A DNA stretch of 64,000 nt from Nonomuraea solani (GTDB lineage Bacteria > Actinomycetota > Actinomycetes > Streptosporangiales > Streptosporangiaceae): assembly GCF_900108335.1 (NCBI RefSeq), contig NZ_FNVT01000001.1:434001-498000 (forward strand). Direction: 5' to 3'. Numbering within the stretch: the first letter of the stretch is position 1; each line of letters begins with the position of its first letter. Shown here in pieces: positions 28,431 through 36,899 of the stretch. The notes below the pieces were generated by a model. That model had not been told where the DNA came from. It worked only from the letters and a program-made list of their open reading frames with translations, and did no database searches. The position numbers were made by a program, and so were the translations under genes.

Positions 28431-29228
28431 TCAGTTCTCCCCCCTGATCTCCAGTGTGCAGCACTTGGGGCCCCCGCCTGCTTTACGCAGCTCCGACAGG
28501 TCGATCGGGATCACTTCGTACCCGCGCCGCTTGAGCTCCAGTTGAAGGTTCGAGGCCTCGGCGTTGATGACCACGTTCGTGCCGTCGCTGACCGCGTTGA
28601 GCCCGAGCACCTCGGCGTCCTCGGCGGTCGCCACCACGGCGTCGGGGAACATGCGCCGCAGCACCGTGAGGCTGCCCGGTGAGAAGGCGTCCGGGTAGTA
28701 GGCGACGTTGTGCCCGTCGAGCGGGAACAGCGCCGTGTCGAGGTGGTAGAAGCGCGGATCCACCAGCTTGAGCGAGATCACGGGACGGCCCAGGTATTCC
28801 TGCGCCTCCTGGTGGGCGACCACGTCCGTGCGGAAGCCGGTGCCCGCCAGGATGACGTCGTCGAGGGTGAGGAAGTCGCCCTCGCCCTCGTTGACGTGCT
28901 CCGCCTCGGCCGCCGGGTAGCCGCGCTCGGTGAACCAGCGCAGGTAGGCGGGCCCCTCGGCGGCACGCTGCGGGTAGGCGAACCGGGCGCCGTAGACGCG
29001 CCCGCCCACGACCAGCGCGCCGTTCGCGGCGAACACCATGTCGGGCAGCCCGTCGATCGGGTCGATGAGGCTCACCCGATGCCCGAGCTCCTCGTACGCC
29101 GACTTCAGGCACTCCCACTGCCGGACCGCCACGTCGCGGTCGGCGCCGGCCTCGGGATGCATCCACGGGTTGATCGCGTACTCGACCGTGAAATAGTCCG
29201 GGCGGCACATCAGGAAGTGTTTGGGCAT
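28431..29228 (-). CDS. ddaH: Dimethylargininase / amidinotransferase-family hydrolase
   Basis: 265 residues of the guanidino-group-modifying superfamily. Visible active-site elements: DMVFAANGAL (substrate-binding Asp), NEGEGDF (Glu/Asp), FYHLDTAL (catalytic His) and Cys256/Cys257 in GGGPKCCTLEI near the C-terminus. Members hydrolyse dimethylarginine, or in some actinobacteria arginine-like substrates, to citrulline or ornithine derivatives. Immediate coupling to rocD argues that its product feeds ornithine degradation. Gene order Lrp-ddaH-rocD suggests induction by arginine or ornithine. The exact substrate is uncertain. Confidence 0.85.
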   Translation of the reverse strand: MPKHFLMCRPDYFTVEYAINPWMHPEAGADRDVAVRQWECLKSAYEELGHRVSLIDPIDGLPDMVFAANGALVVGGRVYGARFAYPQRAAEGPAYLRWFTERGYPAAEAEHVNEGEGDFLTLDDVILAGTGFRTDVVAHQEAQEYLGRPVISLKLVDPRFYHLDTALFPLDGHNVAYYPDAFSPGSLTVLRRMFPDAVVATAEDAEVLGLNAVSDGTNVVINAEASNLQLELKRRGYEVIPIDLSELRKAGGGPKCCTLEIRGEN

Positions 29229-29382
29229 GCAGCGACTCCATGGTCTTTACCTGGGAAAACCCCGTTCAATGGGGACGCAGCCATGCTAAGAACGCATGGT
29301 TATGCAAGCCAAGCGGATCGCATTGCGTGTCCGCGCGGGTGTGTTGCGTCTTTGAGCCTCCGGGGCCCGATCGGTTGCGCGA

Positions 29383-29838
29383 TTACGGCACAGCGGTGCC
29401 AGGAGGTGTGTCCACGAGTCTTGACAGGACGATCGAGCTCTTGGTTCGCACCACGAACGACTGCGACGCGATCCGCTCGATCACCCGCTCCACATGCCGT
29501 ACGTCCGTGGCCCTGATGTGCAGCAGCGCGTCCGCCTCGCCCGTGATCGTGGCGGCCCCCACGACCTCGGGGAACTTGGCCACGGCCACCGCGATGTCCG
29601 ACGGCTTGGTCTTGCCCTGGCAGAACAGCTCGACATAGGCCTCGGTCGTCCAGCCGAGCGCCTGCGGCGCCACCCTCGCGCTGAACCCGGTGATCGCCCC
29701 GCTGTCGCGCAACCGATCCACCCGCCGCTTGACCGCCGACGCGCTCAGCCCCACCTGCTGGCCGATGTCCGCGTAGGTCGCGCGGGCGTCTTCGACGAGC
29801 GCCGCGATGATGTCACGATCGAGCCGGTCCAGTTCCAC
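29383..29838 (-). CDS. Lrp/AsnC-family regulator
   Basis: 151 residues from the GTG chosen here. It begins LDRLDRDIIAALVEDARATY and continues with the helix-turn-helix ADIGQQVGLSASAVKRRVDRL, then the RAM ligand domain (FCQGKTKPSDIAVAVAKFPE, ATITGEADALLHI). This is the leucine-responsive regulator fold that senses amino acids. It lies 154 bases upstream of ddaH-rocD on the same strand and is the likely regulator of arginine catabolism. An ATG at 29907 would add 23 residues rich in Arg/Ser/Ala; typical Lrp proteins start as chosen, but neither start has a convincing ribosome binding site. The gene is divergent from the GH1-LacI fusion. Confidence 0.85.
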   Translation of the reverse strand: MELDRLDRDIIAALVEDARATYADIGQQVGLSASAVKRRVDRLRDSGAITGFSARVAPQALGWTTEAYVELFCQGKTKPSDIAVAVAKFPEVVGAATITGEADALLHIRATDVRHVERVIERIASQSFVVRTKSSIVLSRLVDTPPGTAVP

Positions 29839-29843
29839 GCGCC

Positions 29844-29866
29844 CTGTATACAGCCTGGCCAGGCTG
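29844..29866. promoter_or_regulatory. Two overlapping palindromes, Lrp / GH1-LacI intergenic
   Basis: CTGTATACAG (29844-29853) is a perfect 10-bp palindrome overlapping CAGCCTGGCCAGGCTG (29851-29866), a perfect 16-bp palindrome. They lie between the divergent Lrp and GH1-LacI genes. Either could be an operator for Lrp or for the LacI domain of the fusion. If Lrp starts at the upstream ATG they would be coding, which lowers confidence. Confidence 0.45.
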
Positions 29867-29928
29867 GCGCGCGACGAGCGCCGCGCGGGAGACTGGGCGG
29901 CAACCATGACCGGAAGGTATCCGCAACA

Positions 29929-32280
29929 ATGAGCACCGCAAGCTTCCCCGAAGGCTTCGTGTGGGGAGTTTCGACATCGGCTTTCCAGATCGAGGGCGCC
30001 ACGTCCGCCGACGGGCGCGGGCCGTCCATTTGGGACACCTTTTCCGCCGACCGCGCCGAGGCGTGCGACCATTACCACCGATATCCCGAAGACGTGCGGC
30101 TGATGAAGGACCTGGGAATGGCCGCCTACCGGTTCTCGGTGAGCTGGGGGCGGGTCTTCCCCGAGGGGCGCGGAAAGCCCAACCAGGCCGGGCTCGACTT
30201 TTACGACCGGCTGGTGGACGAGGTGCTCGGCGCGGGCATCACCCCCTACGCGACTCTTTATCACTGGGACCTGCCACAGGCGCTCGAAGACCTCGGCGGC
30301 TGGCCCTCCCGTGACACGGCCTACCATTTCGCCGACTACGCGGCGGCCCTGCACGAGAAACTCGGCGACCGGGTGGACACGTGGTTCACGCTGAACGAGC
30401 CGTGGGTGGCCGCGTTCCTCGGCTACGGTTCCGGCATTCACGCGCCGGGCCGCACGTCGGCCTCCGACGCCTTCAAGAGCGCGCACCACATGCTGCTCGC
30501 GCACGGCCTGGCCACCCGCGCCCTGCGCTCGGCGGGCGCCCGGCAGGTCGGCACCGTGCTCAACATCTCGCCCGTCCTGACGCCCGCCCAGGTCAGCGAC
30601 TTCACCAGGGAGTTGTCCGACGAGGACGCGGAGGTCGTGGCCAGGATCGACGCCCTGGCCAACCGGCAGTTCCTGGAGCCCATGCTGCGCGGCGCCTACC
30701 CGGCCGAACTGCTGCCGATCATCGAGCGCTCCGCCGGTCTCGGCCACGTCCATGACGGCGACCTGGAGATCATCGCGCAGCCTCTCGACCTGCTCGGCGT
30801 CAATTACTACACCCCACTGGTCGTCCAGGCCCAGCCGAGCGAGCCCGCCGACCCCGCCTTTCCCGGCAGCGAGGGCGTGCTGTTCTGCACCATTCCCACG
30901 GCGGTCACCGCGATGGGCTGGCCGATCGTTCCCGACTGCCTTTCCCTGCTGCTGCGCCGCCTTTCCCGCGAATATCCCGATCTCGATCTGCTGATCACCG
31001 AGAACGGCGCCGACTTCGTGGACGTGGTGACCGGAAACGGCATTCACGACACCGACCGGATCAGTTTCATCGAGGAGCATCTGCGGGCCCTGCGCGCGGC
31101 CGTCGCCGATGGTGCACGGGTGCGCGGATATCTCGTCTGGACCCTGCTCGACAATCTCGAATGGACGGACGGCTACCAGCGCAAGTTCGGCATCGTGCAC
31201 GTCGATTTCGCCACCCAGCGGCGGCGGCTCAAGGACAGCGCGCTCTGGTACCGCGACGTCATCCGCCGCAACGGCCTGGCCGAGACCCGCCGCAAGCGGC
31301 CCACCCTGGAAACGGTGGCCGCCCGCTCAGGGGTGTCCAGGGCCACGGTGTCGCGCGTGGTCAACGGCGAGTCGTCGGTGAGCCAGGAGGTCAGGGCCGC
31401 CGTCCTGCGGGCCGTCAGCGAGCTCGGCTACGTGCCGAACGCCGCCGCCCGCAGCCTGGTCACCCAGCGGACCAACGCCATCGCCCTGGTCCTGTCCGTG
31501 CCCCGCCAGGGCGGCGACGCGCTGACGGCCGCCGTGGTCCAGTACGTCACCAGCCTGCTGGAGGGCGCGGGCAAGCAGATCACGCTCATGCTCGCCGACA
31601 CGGCCGAGAGCCATCGGCGCATCGTCCAGCACGTGGAGTCCCGGCTGGCCGACGGGGTCGTGCTGCTGCCGCCCGACCGGGCCGACACCCTGACCGAGCG
31701 GCTGTCGCGGACCGGGGTGCCGCTGGTGCTGCTGGGCAAGCCGGCGATCGCCTCGATGGTCCCGTACGTGGACGTCGACCACACCGGCGGCGCGGCGGCG
31801 GCCACCCAGCACCTGCTCGCGCTCGGCCGCCGCCGCATCGGCATGATCTGCGGCCCCATGGACCTGGTCGCCGTCCAGGACCGCCTGGCCGGCCACCGCA
31901 CCGCGCTTCAGCGGGCCGGCCTGCGGCCGCACCTGGCCATCGCCGACGACCTCACCCGCGCGTCGGGCGCGGCGGCCGCCCGGCGGCTGCTCGGCGACGA
32001 TCCCGCGCTGGACGCCGTCTTCGCCGCCACCGACCAGCTCGCGATCGGGGCGCTGCAGGCGGCGCGGGAGACGGGCCGGCGGGTGCCCGAGGACCTGGCG
32101 GTCGTGGGCTTCGACGACGTCGACGCCGCCTCGGCCACCACTCCGGGGCTCACCACGGTCCGCGTACCGGTCGCCGACCAGGCCCTCGCGCTGGCCCGGC
32201 TGCTGCTCTCGCGCCTGGAGGGCCGCCACACCACCTCGGTCGTGCTGCCGGCCCGGCTGGTGGTCAGGGAGTCGGCCTAG
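29929..32280 (+). CDS. GH1 beta-glucosidase fused to LacI-family repressor
   Basis: One uninterrupted 783-residue frame. Residues 1-450 are a complete family-1 glycosidase: [19 protein letters not shown] at the start, acid/base Glu157 in TLNEPW, nucleophile Glu358 in LITENGAD, and the usual terminal [20 protein letters not shown]. Residues ~458-783 are a complete LacI-type repressor: helix-turn-helix [22 protein letters not shown] with hinge, then a periplasmic-binding-protein-like sugar domain ending [20 protein letters not shown]. The ~7-residue junction (AETRRKR) has no stop and no ATG, GTG or TTG from which a separate repressor could start in frame. In related organisms these are usually neighbouring separate genes. 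No signal peptide, so it would cleave imported beta-glucosides in the cytoplasm. The short stop TAG overlaps the convergent gene's stop. Sequencing error removing a stop is the main alternative. Confidence 0.88.
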   Translation: MSTASFPEGFVWGVSTSAFQIEGATSADGRGPSIWDTFSADRAEACDHYHRYPEDVRLMKDLGMAAYRFSVSWGRVFPEGRGKPNQAGLDFYDRLVDEVLGAGITPYATLYHWDLPQALEDLGGWPSRDTAYHFADYAAALHEKLGDRVDTWFTLNEPWVAAFLGYGSGIHAPGRTSASDAFKSAHHMLLAHGLATRALRSAGARQVGTVLNISPVLTPAQVSDFTRELSDEDAEVVARIDALANRQFLEPMLRGAYPAELLPIIERSAGLGHVHDGDLEIIAQPLDLLGVNYYTPLVVQAQPSEPADPAFPGSEGVLFCTIPTAVTAMGWPIVPDCLSLLLRRLSREYPDLDLLITENGADFVDVVTGNGIHDTDRISFIEEHLRALRAAVADGARVRGYLVWTLLDNLEWTDGYQRKFGIVHVDFATQRRRLKDSALWYRDVIRRNGLAETRRKRPTLETVAARSGVSRATVSRVVNGESSVSQEVRAAVLRAVSELGYVPNAAARSLVTQRTNAIALVLSVPRQGGDALTAAVVQYVTSLLEGAGKQITLMLADTAESHRRIVQHVESRLADGVVLLPPDRADTLTERLSRTGVPLVLLGKPAIASMVPYVDVDHTGGAAAATQHLLALGRRRIGMICGPMDLVAVQDRLAGHRTALQRAGLRPHLAIADDLTRASGAAAARRLLGDDPALDAVFAATDQLAIGALQAARETGRRVPEDLAVVGFDDVDAASATTPGLTTVRVPVADQALALARLLLSRLEGRHTTSVVLPARLVVRESA

Positions 32281-33227
32281 AGCTGCCGTTCGAACAGGCG
32301 GGGAAAGACCTTGGAGACCTTGGACAGCAGGTACTGCCCGTAGGTGCCGGTGAAGTCCACCTGGCCGTCCCAGCGGTGTCCTGGGGCGTAGGGGAGGGGC
32401 GGCACCTCGCTGTCCCATCCAGGGTCGAAGAAGAAGGGGAAGCTGAGGCGCTCGTTGCCGCTGCGGTTGCGTACGCGGTGGGGCGTGGAGCGGTACTGGC
32501 CGCCGGTGAGCTTGTCGAGCATGTCGCCGATGTTGCACACGAACGTGCCGTCGAGCGGCGGGGCCTCGATCCAGCCGCCGGCCGTCCGTACCTGGAGACC
32601 GCTGTTGGCGTCCTGGAGGAGCAGGGTGAGCAGGCCGTAGTCGGTGTGCTCGCCCACGCCCCAGGTTTCGGGGTCGTCGGGTGGGGACGGCGGATAGTGA
32701 AATATCCGGAAAAGGATGGTCGGATCGGCCGTGTAGCCCGTACGGAAGTAGTCCTCGTCCAGCCCCAGGCTCAGCGCGATCCCCGCCATGACCGCCTGCC
32801 CCAGCTCCGTCATCGCCCGGAGATAGGCCAGCACCGCCTCCCGCAGCTCGGGCACCTGTGCCGGGAACAGGTTCGGGCCGTGCAGCGGCAGCGGGCCCGG
32901 CGGCTCCTCGGCGCCGAAATAGACGCCCTCCTTCAGGTCCGGCCGCCCCGAGGTCAGCTCGCCGCCGACCGGGAAGAACCCCCGCCAGGCCCGGCCGCCC
33001 CGCTCCATGGCGATCTCGTTCTTGACCGGCTCGGGCAGCTCGAAGAAGCGCCTGCTCGCCGCGTCGAGTCGCTCGATGAGCGCGGGCGGCACGCCGTGGC
33101 CGGTGACATAGAAGAAGCCGCTCTCCCGGCAGGCCGCCCCGATCCGCTCCGCGACGTCCCGCTTCCCTGTCCTGTTGGTGAGAAGAGGTGACACATCAAT
33201 CACCGGCAATTCGCTCACTCGCACCAT
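32277..33227 (-). CDS. Isopenicillin N synthase-like Fe(II)/2-oxoglutarate dioxygenase
   Basis: 316 residues of the IPNS/2OG-Fe(II) oxygenase family. N-terminal DIOX_N region: [26 protein letters not shown]. Catalytic double-stranded beta-helix: iron ligands His and Asp in [15 protein letters not shown], distal His in RSTPHRVRN, and the co-substrate anchor RLSFPFFF (Arg-x-Ser). It should be a soluble oxygenase using Fe(II) and probably 2-oxoglutarate; substrate unknown. Its stop TAG and that of the GH1-LacI fusion share the bases CTAG, so the two genes converge with no terminator between them. The ATG is followed by GTG codons that are alternative starts. Confidence 0.85.
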   Translation of the reverse strand: MVRVSELPVIDVSPLLTNRTGKRDVAERIGAACRESGFFYVTGHGVPPALIERLDAASRRFFELPEPVKNEIAMERGGRAWRGFFPVGGELTSGRPDLKEGVYFGAEEPPGPLPLHGPNLFPAQVPELREAVLAYLRAMTELGQAVMAGIALSLGLDEDYFRTGYTADPTILFRIFHYPPSPPDDPETWGVGEHTDYGLLTLLLQDANSGLQVRTAGGWIEAPPLDGTFVCNIGDMLDKLTGGQYRSTPHRVRNRSGNERLSFPFFFDPGWDSEVPPLPYAPGHRWDGQVDFTGTYGQYLLSKVSKVFPRLFERQL

Positions 33228-33308
33228 TGTTCCCCATTTCGCCCGCATAACCGTGGCTTTCCGGCGCCGCGAATTAGCATCAGAAGCAGGACCCGCTGGG
33301 GAGGCCAG

Positions 33309-34496
33309 ATGCGTTTCGTTCGCCTCAATCGCCCGAAGCAGACCCCGCCCGCCGATCCCGGCGACGAGATCACCCGCATCGCGCCCGTCTTCGCCTACGA
33401 CGGCGACCTCTACCACCTGCCCGACTGGGCGCAGCGCCGCCGCGCGGAACGCGAGCTCGGCCGCGCTCACGCCGCCGACGGCCAGATCGACACGCTCACC
33501 CTCCAGACCGGCGCCGTGCCCCGCTTCCACGAGCTGGAGGACGAGCGGCTGGAGGAACTGGCCACCATCGAGGACCGTACCGAGCGGGAGGTCCAGCAGG
33601 CCCGCGCCGAGTTCGAGGCCCAGAAGATCCGGCTGGCGGAGTCGCAGCGCGCCTTCGGTGAGGCCCGCAAGGCGCTCGACGACAGCCAGCAGCGGGTGAC
33701 GGAGCTGGAGCAGCCCAGCAGGCGCCCCGGCGACGGCCGGCCCAGCTCCATCGCCATCTCGGGCAGCCACTGGCCGGTCATCCGCCGCTGGCTCCCCGCC
33801 GCCCTGCTCCTGCTGCTGCTCCTGATCGTCGAGGTGCCGATCCTCTACCAGGTCATCCTGAGCTGGGGCGACAGCATCGCGATGACCGCCCTCCTCGCCT
33901 CGGGAGCCGCCCTGATCATGCTGGTGGCACCGCACATGTACGGCCGGGCGTTCCGGTCCTGGCAGGAGCACGGCAGCTCCGCCAAGGGCCGCTGGCTGCT
34001 CATCGGCGTGGCGCTCACCTGGCTGGGCCTCATCGTCGCCGTCGCCGTCCTCCGGCGCGACGCCCTGGTCAAGCCCCTGGTGGTGGACGGCCAGGAGATC
34101 GGCCCCACCTCGGACGGGGTGGGCCAACTGCCCACCATGATCCTCCTGCTGGCCCTCCTGGTGGCCACCGCCCTCATCGCCGCCGACCTGGGCCGCAGGA
34201 TGCACAACCCCAACGACCGCCGCCTGCGCGAACTGCGCGCCAAACGCGACGCCGAGCTCCGGGCCTGTGCCACCGCTCAGGCCGACTACCAGCGGGACGC
34301 GGGTTACGCGGAGAGCGTCGCCCAGTACCTCCAGGCCGTGGACCGCCGCCGCGCCAGCCGGCTCCGGCAACTGGACAGCGGATTCGACGGGCTGGCCACG
34401 GCGTACCTCGGGGGCGTGGTGGAGGGGCTGCGAGACCCGGAGGCGGCGAGCTGGGCCGAACGCATCGTCCTCCGCCGCCGCACCACCCGCTCCTGA
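33309..34496 (+). CDS. Coiled-coil membrane protein, function unknown
   Basis: 395 residues, no signal peptide. Residues ~75-135 are a long charged coiled coil ([20 protein letters not shown] ...). Four hydrophobic spans follow: [57 protein letters not shown] and [20 protein letters not shown] second charged helical region ends the protein. No catalytic motif recognised. GGGGAGG precedes the ATG. Its coiled-coil/membrane character resembles the coiled-coil plus lipoprotein pair at 36.1-37.9 kb on the opposite strand; the three may form one system into which the GH16 gene is placed, but that is speculative. Confidence 0.7.
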   Translation: MRFVRLNRPKQTPPADPGDEITRIAPVFAYDGDLYHLPDWAQRRRAERELGRAHAADGQIDTLTLQTGAVPRFHELEDERLEELATIEDRTEREVQQARAEFEAQKIRLAESQRAFGEARKALDDSQQRVTELEQPSRRPGDGRPSSIAISGSHWPVIRRWLPAALLLLLLLIVEVPILYQVILSWGDSIAMTALLASGAALIMLVAPHMYGRAFRSWQEHGSSAKGRWLLIGVALTWLGLIVAVAVLRRDALVKPLVVDGQEIGPTSDGVGQLPTMILLLALLVATALIAADLGRRMHNPNDRRLRELRAKRDAELRACATAQADYQRDAGYAESVAQYLQAVDRRRASRLRQLDSGFDGLATAYLGGVVEGLRDPEAASWAERIVLRRRTTRS

Positions 34497-34546
34497 CCCT
34501 CCCGATCACCCCTGGCCCTTCCGCCCCTATCGGCCCCAGCCTCCGG

Positions 34547-34593
34547 GCCACCCAGTGGCCGGGCCCCGGGCGGGTGGTGGCCGCCCGGGGGCC
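34547..34593. terminator. Hairpin cluster between convergent genes
   Basis: GGCCAC-CCA-GTGGCC is followed by a longer stem in which GGCCCCGGGCGG pairs with CCGCCCGGGGGCC with one bulged base. It lies between the coiled-coil membrane protein gene and the convergent GH16 gene and can stop transcription from both sides. Confidence 0.7.
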
Positions 34594-34599
34594 GGAGGG

Positions 34600-35982
34600 T
34601 CAGGAGGTCGCGAAGGTGAACCAGTTGACGTTGACGAAGTCGGCCGGTTGGCCGCTGCTGAAGGTCAGATAGACCGTGTGGGTTCCGGTAACCCCGGAGA
34701 TGTTGGCCGGCACCGTACGCCAGCTCTGCCACCCACCCGTGTTCCCGAGCGCGAAGTCACCCACCGGCGTGGCGGTCGGGCTGTCGAGCCGGACCTGCAC
34801 CAGCCCGCTCACCCCGGCCCCCGCCCCCGAGGCCACCCGCGCCCTGAACTGGGTGGCGGCCGTCGAGCCGAAGTTGACCCCGTCGAAGCGCAGCCAGTCG
34901 CCGTTGGCGATGGCACCGATGTTCTGGCCGCCGCCCGAGTCGGTGGTCGTCTCGGTGATGGTGCCCGACTGCGCCTGGTACGACTCCGCCTGGATCGTGG
35001 ACCGGGCGTCCACGCCGCCCGGCGGCTGCGTCGGGGTGGTGGTGCCGCTCTGCCACACCGCCACGTAGTCCACCATCATCGGCCGCCCCGGTACGGTCGC
35101 CGCCGTCGGTGTCTGGCCGCCGAGCGCGTTGGGGAACGCCCCGCCCATGGCCACGTTCAGCAGCAGGAAGTAGCCGGCGTGGCCGGTCATGTTGGACCAG
35201 GTCGTCGCGTCGAACTGCGACTGGGTGACGCTGTGGAACTGCTGGCCGTCCACGTACCACCGGAGCTGGTTCGGGCTCACGCTACGGTCCCATTCGAACC
35301 GGTAGGTGTGGTACGCCGACTGGCAGGTCGACCCCGGGCACGCGCGGTTGGCGCCGAGGCCGGTGGTCTCGTTGCACGGCCCGCCCGGGTTCACGCCGCA
35401 GTGCAGGACGGCCCAGACGGAGTTGATCCCGTTGACGTTCTCCATGATGTCGAACTCGCCGATCGCCGGCCAGTTCCAGTAGTTCCCCCGGTACGGCGCC
35501 CCGAGCGCCCAGAACGCCGGCCAGTAGCCGAGGGCGGCGTCGCCGGTCACGTTCGGCATCTGGATGCGGCTCTCGATGCGCAGGACGCGCCCGTCGGCGG
35601 GCTTGAAGTCGGCGCGCCGGGTCTCGATGCGGGCCGAGGTCCACTCGCCGGAGGAGCTGCGCAGTGGCGTGATGCGCAGGTTGCCCGAACCGTCCAGGCT
35701 GAGGTTGGAGGTGCTGGAGGTGTAGTTCTGGATCTCCCCGGTGCCCCAGTTGGCCGGGCCGCCCGGGTACGCGTGTCCGGTGTCGATGATCCAGTTGTTC
35801 GACGAGGGCAGGGTGTTCGCGTTGCCGTTGAAGTCGTCGGACCAGACCAGCGACCAGCCCGACGGGGTGGGCGGGACGGTGGCCGAGGCACTGACGGCCA
35901 CCTTGACGAGCAGGCCGCTGAGTGCCGCGAGCACCACGGCCACGGCCGCCAGGCGACGTCTGTGCCTGTTTGCTGTTGTCAT
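34600..35982 (-). CDS. Secreted GH16 beta-glucanase with CBM6
   Basis: 460 residues. A signal peptide (NRHRRRLAAVAVVLAALSGL ... SASA) directs export. The GH16 domain follows (WSLVWSDDFNGNANTLPSSN at the start); the catalytic motif EFDIMENV gives nucleophile Glu176, Asp178 and acid/base Glu181. The form GEFDIMEN and the WPAFWALG segment are typical of endo-beta-1,3-(1,4)-glucanases (laminarinases). After a TTTPTQPPGG linker the C-terminal ~135 residues are a CBM6-type carbohydrate-binding module (IQAESYQAQSG, GDWLRFDGVNFG). Two LacI-type operators flank a near-consensus promoter. The GH1-LacI fusion 2 kb away would complete hydrolysis of the released oligosaccharides. Two ATGs are adjacent; the second has the better spacing from GGAG. 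Confidence 0.9.
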   Translation of the reverse strand: MTTANRHRRRLAAVAVVLAALSGLLVKVAVSASATVPPTPSGWSLVWSDDFNGNANTLPSSNNWIIDTGHAYPGGPANWGTGEIQNYTSSTSNLSLDGSGNLRITPLRSSSGEWTSARIETRRADFKPADGRVLRIESRIQMPNVTGDAALGYWPAFWALGAPYRGNYWNWPAIGEFDIMENVNGINSVWAVLHCGVNPGGPCNETTGLGANRACPGSTCQSAYHTYRFEWDRSVSPNQLRWYVDGQQFHSVTQSQFDATTWSNMTGHAGYFLLLNVAMGGAFPNALGGQTPTAATVPGRPMMVDYVAVWQSGTTTPTQPPGGVDARSTIQAESYQAQSGTITETTTDSGGGQNIGAIANGDWLRFDGVNFGSTAATQFRARVASGAGAGVSGLVQVRLDSPTATPVGDFALGNTGGWQSWRTVPANISGVTGTHTVYLTFSSGQPADFVNVNWFTFATS

Positions 35983-36015
35983 CATCGCTCCATTTGGGGG
36001 GTGCGGAGGCGCAGG

Positions 36016-36096
36016 AGAGAGCGCTCTCTGAGGCGATGTGAACACAGCGTTTACTTCCTGTCAACATCGCACACAGAGGTGAGTGAGAGCGCTCTC
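36016..36096 (-). promoter_or_regulatory. GH16 promoter with two LacI-type operators
   Basis: On the minus strand TTGACA (36064-36059) and TCACAT (36041-36036) are 17 bases apart. AGAGAGCGCTCTCT (36016-36029) covers the expected transcription start, and a second copy, GAGAGCGCTCTC (36085-36096), lies upstream of the -35, 68 bp centre to centre. The core GAGCGCTC is the classical CebR/LacI-type operator core of actinobacteria. The upstream copy touches the stop codon of the next gene. Confidence 0.8.
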
Positions 36097-36899
36097 TACA
36101 GCAGATCCGCCGTGCTCGCTCCCGCCGCCTCGAACGCCTCCTTCCAGAAGCCTTCGAGCTGCGGGAACCGGTCCGGGCTCGACGTCTTCTCCCGCAGGAA
36201 GCCGTGCACGGTCACCGCGTACCCGGTCAGATCGGGCAGCAGCCGCGCGTCCCGCAGCTCCTGGATCTTCTGGCGGCGCGCGCTCTCGCTCAGGTCGAGC
36301 TTGTTGATGTTCAGGTCGCCCCGGTTGTTGATCAGGTCGCTGAATACGATGATCTGATGCGCCTTGTCCGGCTGCCGATGGGCGGCGATCTGCTTGACCA
36401 CGTACCGGAGAGCGCCCAGCACGTCCGACCCCTCACCCTCGGTCGGGCAGTCGAACAGCTTCACCGCCCTCGGCACCACCTCCGTGATGCGGTGCTTCCT
36501 GATGCGGTCCTCGACGACGGGGTTGGCGTTGGGGTTCTCGGCCTGGGTGGCGGCGATGGGCAGCGGGTCCTGGCGGCAGGTGCTGCTCTCCGAACTGCCG
36601 GTGACGGCGGCGAAGGCCATCCAGTCGCAGTTCTGGGCGAAGGCGGGGAGCTTGGAGGTGACGTCGTTCCTGGAGGTGGCGGGGTCGGCGTAGCTGGTGG
36701 AGTCCACGATCACGCCACAGACGCCCTTGGCCTCGGTGCCACACGCGACCAGCCCGGACGCCACCAGCAGCAACGCCCCTAACGCACTGAGACGTCGAGA
36801 ACGACGCCAGCCCACGCCGGGGTGCCGGAACCGCCCCTCGTCCGCGCTGGGGCGCTGGGAGCGACCCCCTTCGTCGTCGCCGCTCCTCACCTCAGTCAT
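36096..36899 (-). CDS. VWA-like lipoprotein
   Basis: 267 residues. A cytoplasmic, charged N-terminus of ~35 residues precedes a hydrophobic stretch ending in the lipobox GLVACG, so it is a predicted lipoprotein with an unusually long n-region. The body begins VCGVIVDSTSYADP, an Asp-x-Ser-like start of a von Willebrand A domain, and QIIVFSDLINNRGD gives the matching second metal-site strand. Such lipoproteins often act as surface adhesins or assembly factors. The start overlaps the end of the upstream coiled-coil gene, so the two are coupled. No function can be named. The stop lies in the upstream operator of the GH16 gene. Confidence 0.7.
   Translation of the reverse strand: MTEVRSGDDEGGRSQRPSADEGRFRHPGVGWRRSRRLSALGALLLVASGLVACGTEAKGVCGVIVDSTSYADPATSRNDVTSKLPAFAQNCDWMAFAAVTGSSESSTCRQDPLPIAATQAENPNANPVVEDRIRKHRITEVVPRAVKLFDCPTEGEGSDVLGALRYVVKQIAAHRQPDKAHQIIVFSDLINNRGDLNINKLDLSESARRQKIQELRDARLLPDLTGYAVTVHGFLREKTSSPDRFPQLEGFWKEAFEAAGASTADLL

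Noticed and set aside
29844..29853. CTGTATACAG as a seventh copy of the GntR-type motif
   Set aside because: It shares only the GTATAC core and lacks the ATAC-N-GTAT arm common to the six sites; it lies 19 kb away beside unrelated genes.
29906..29932. Eight-codon frame MTGRYPQQ overlapping the GH1-LacI start as ATGA
   Set aside because: No ribosome binding site, very short, and the base overlap can occur by chance.
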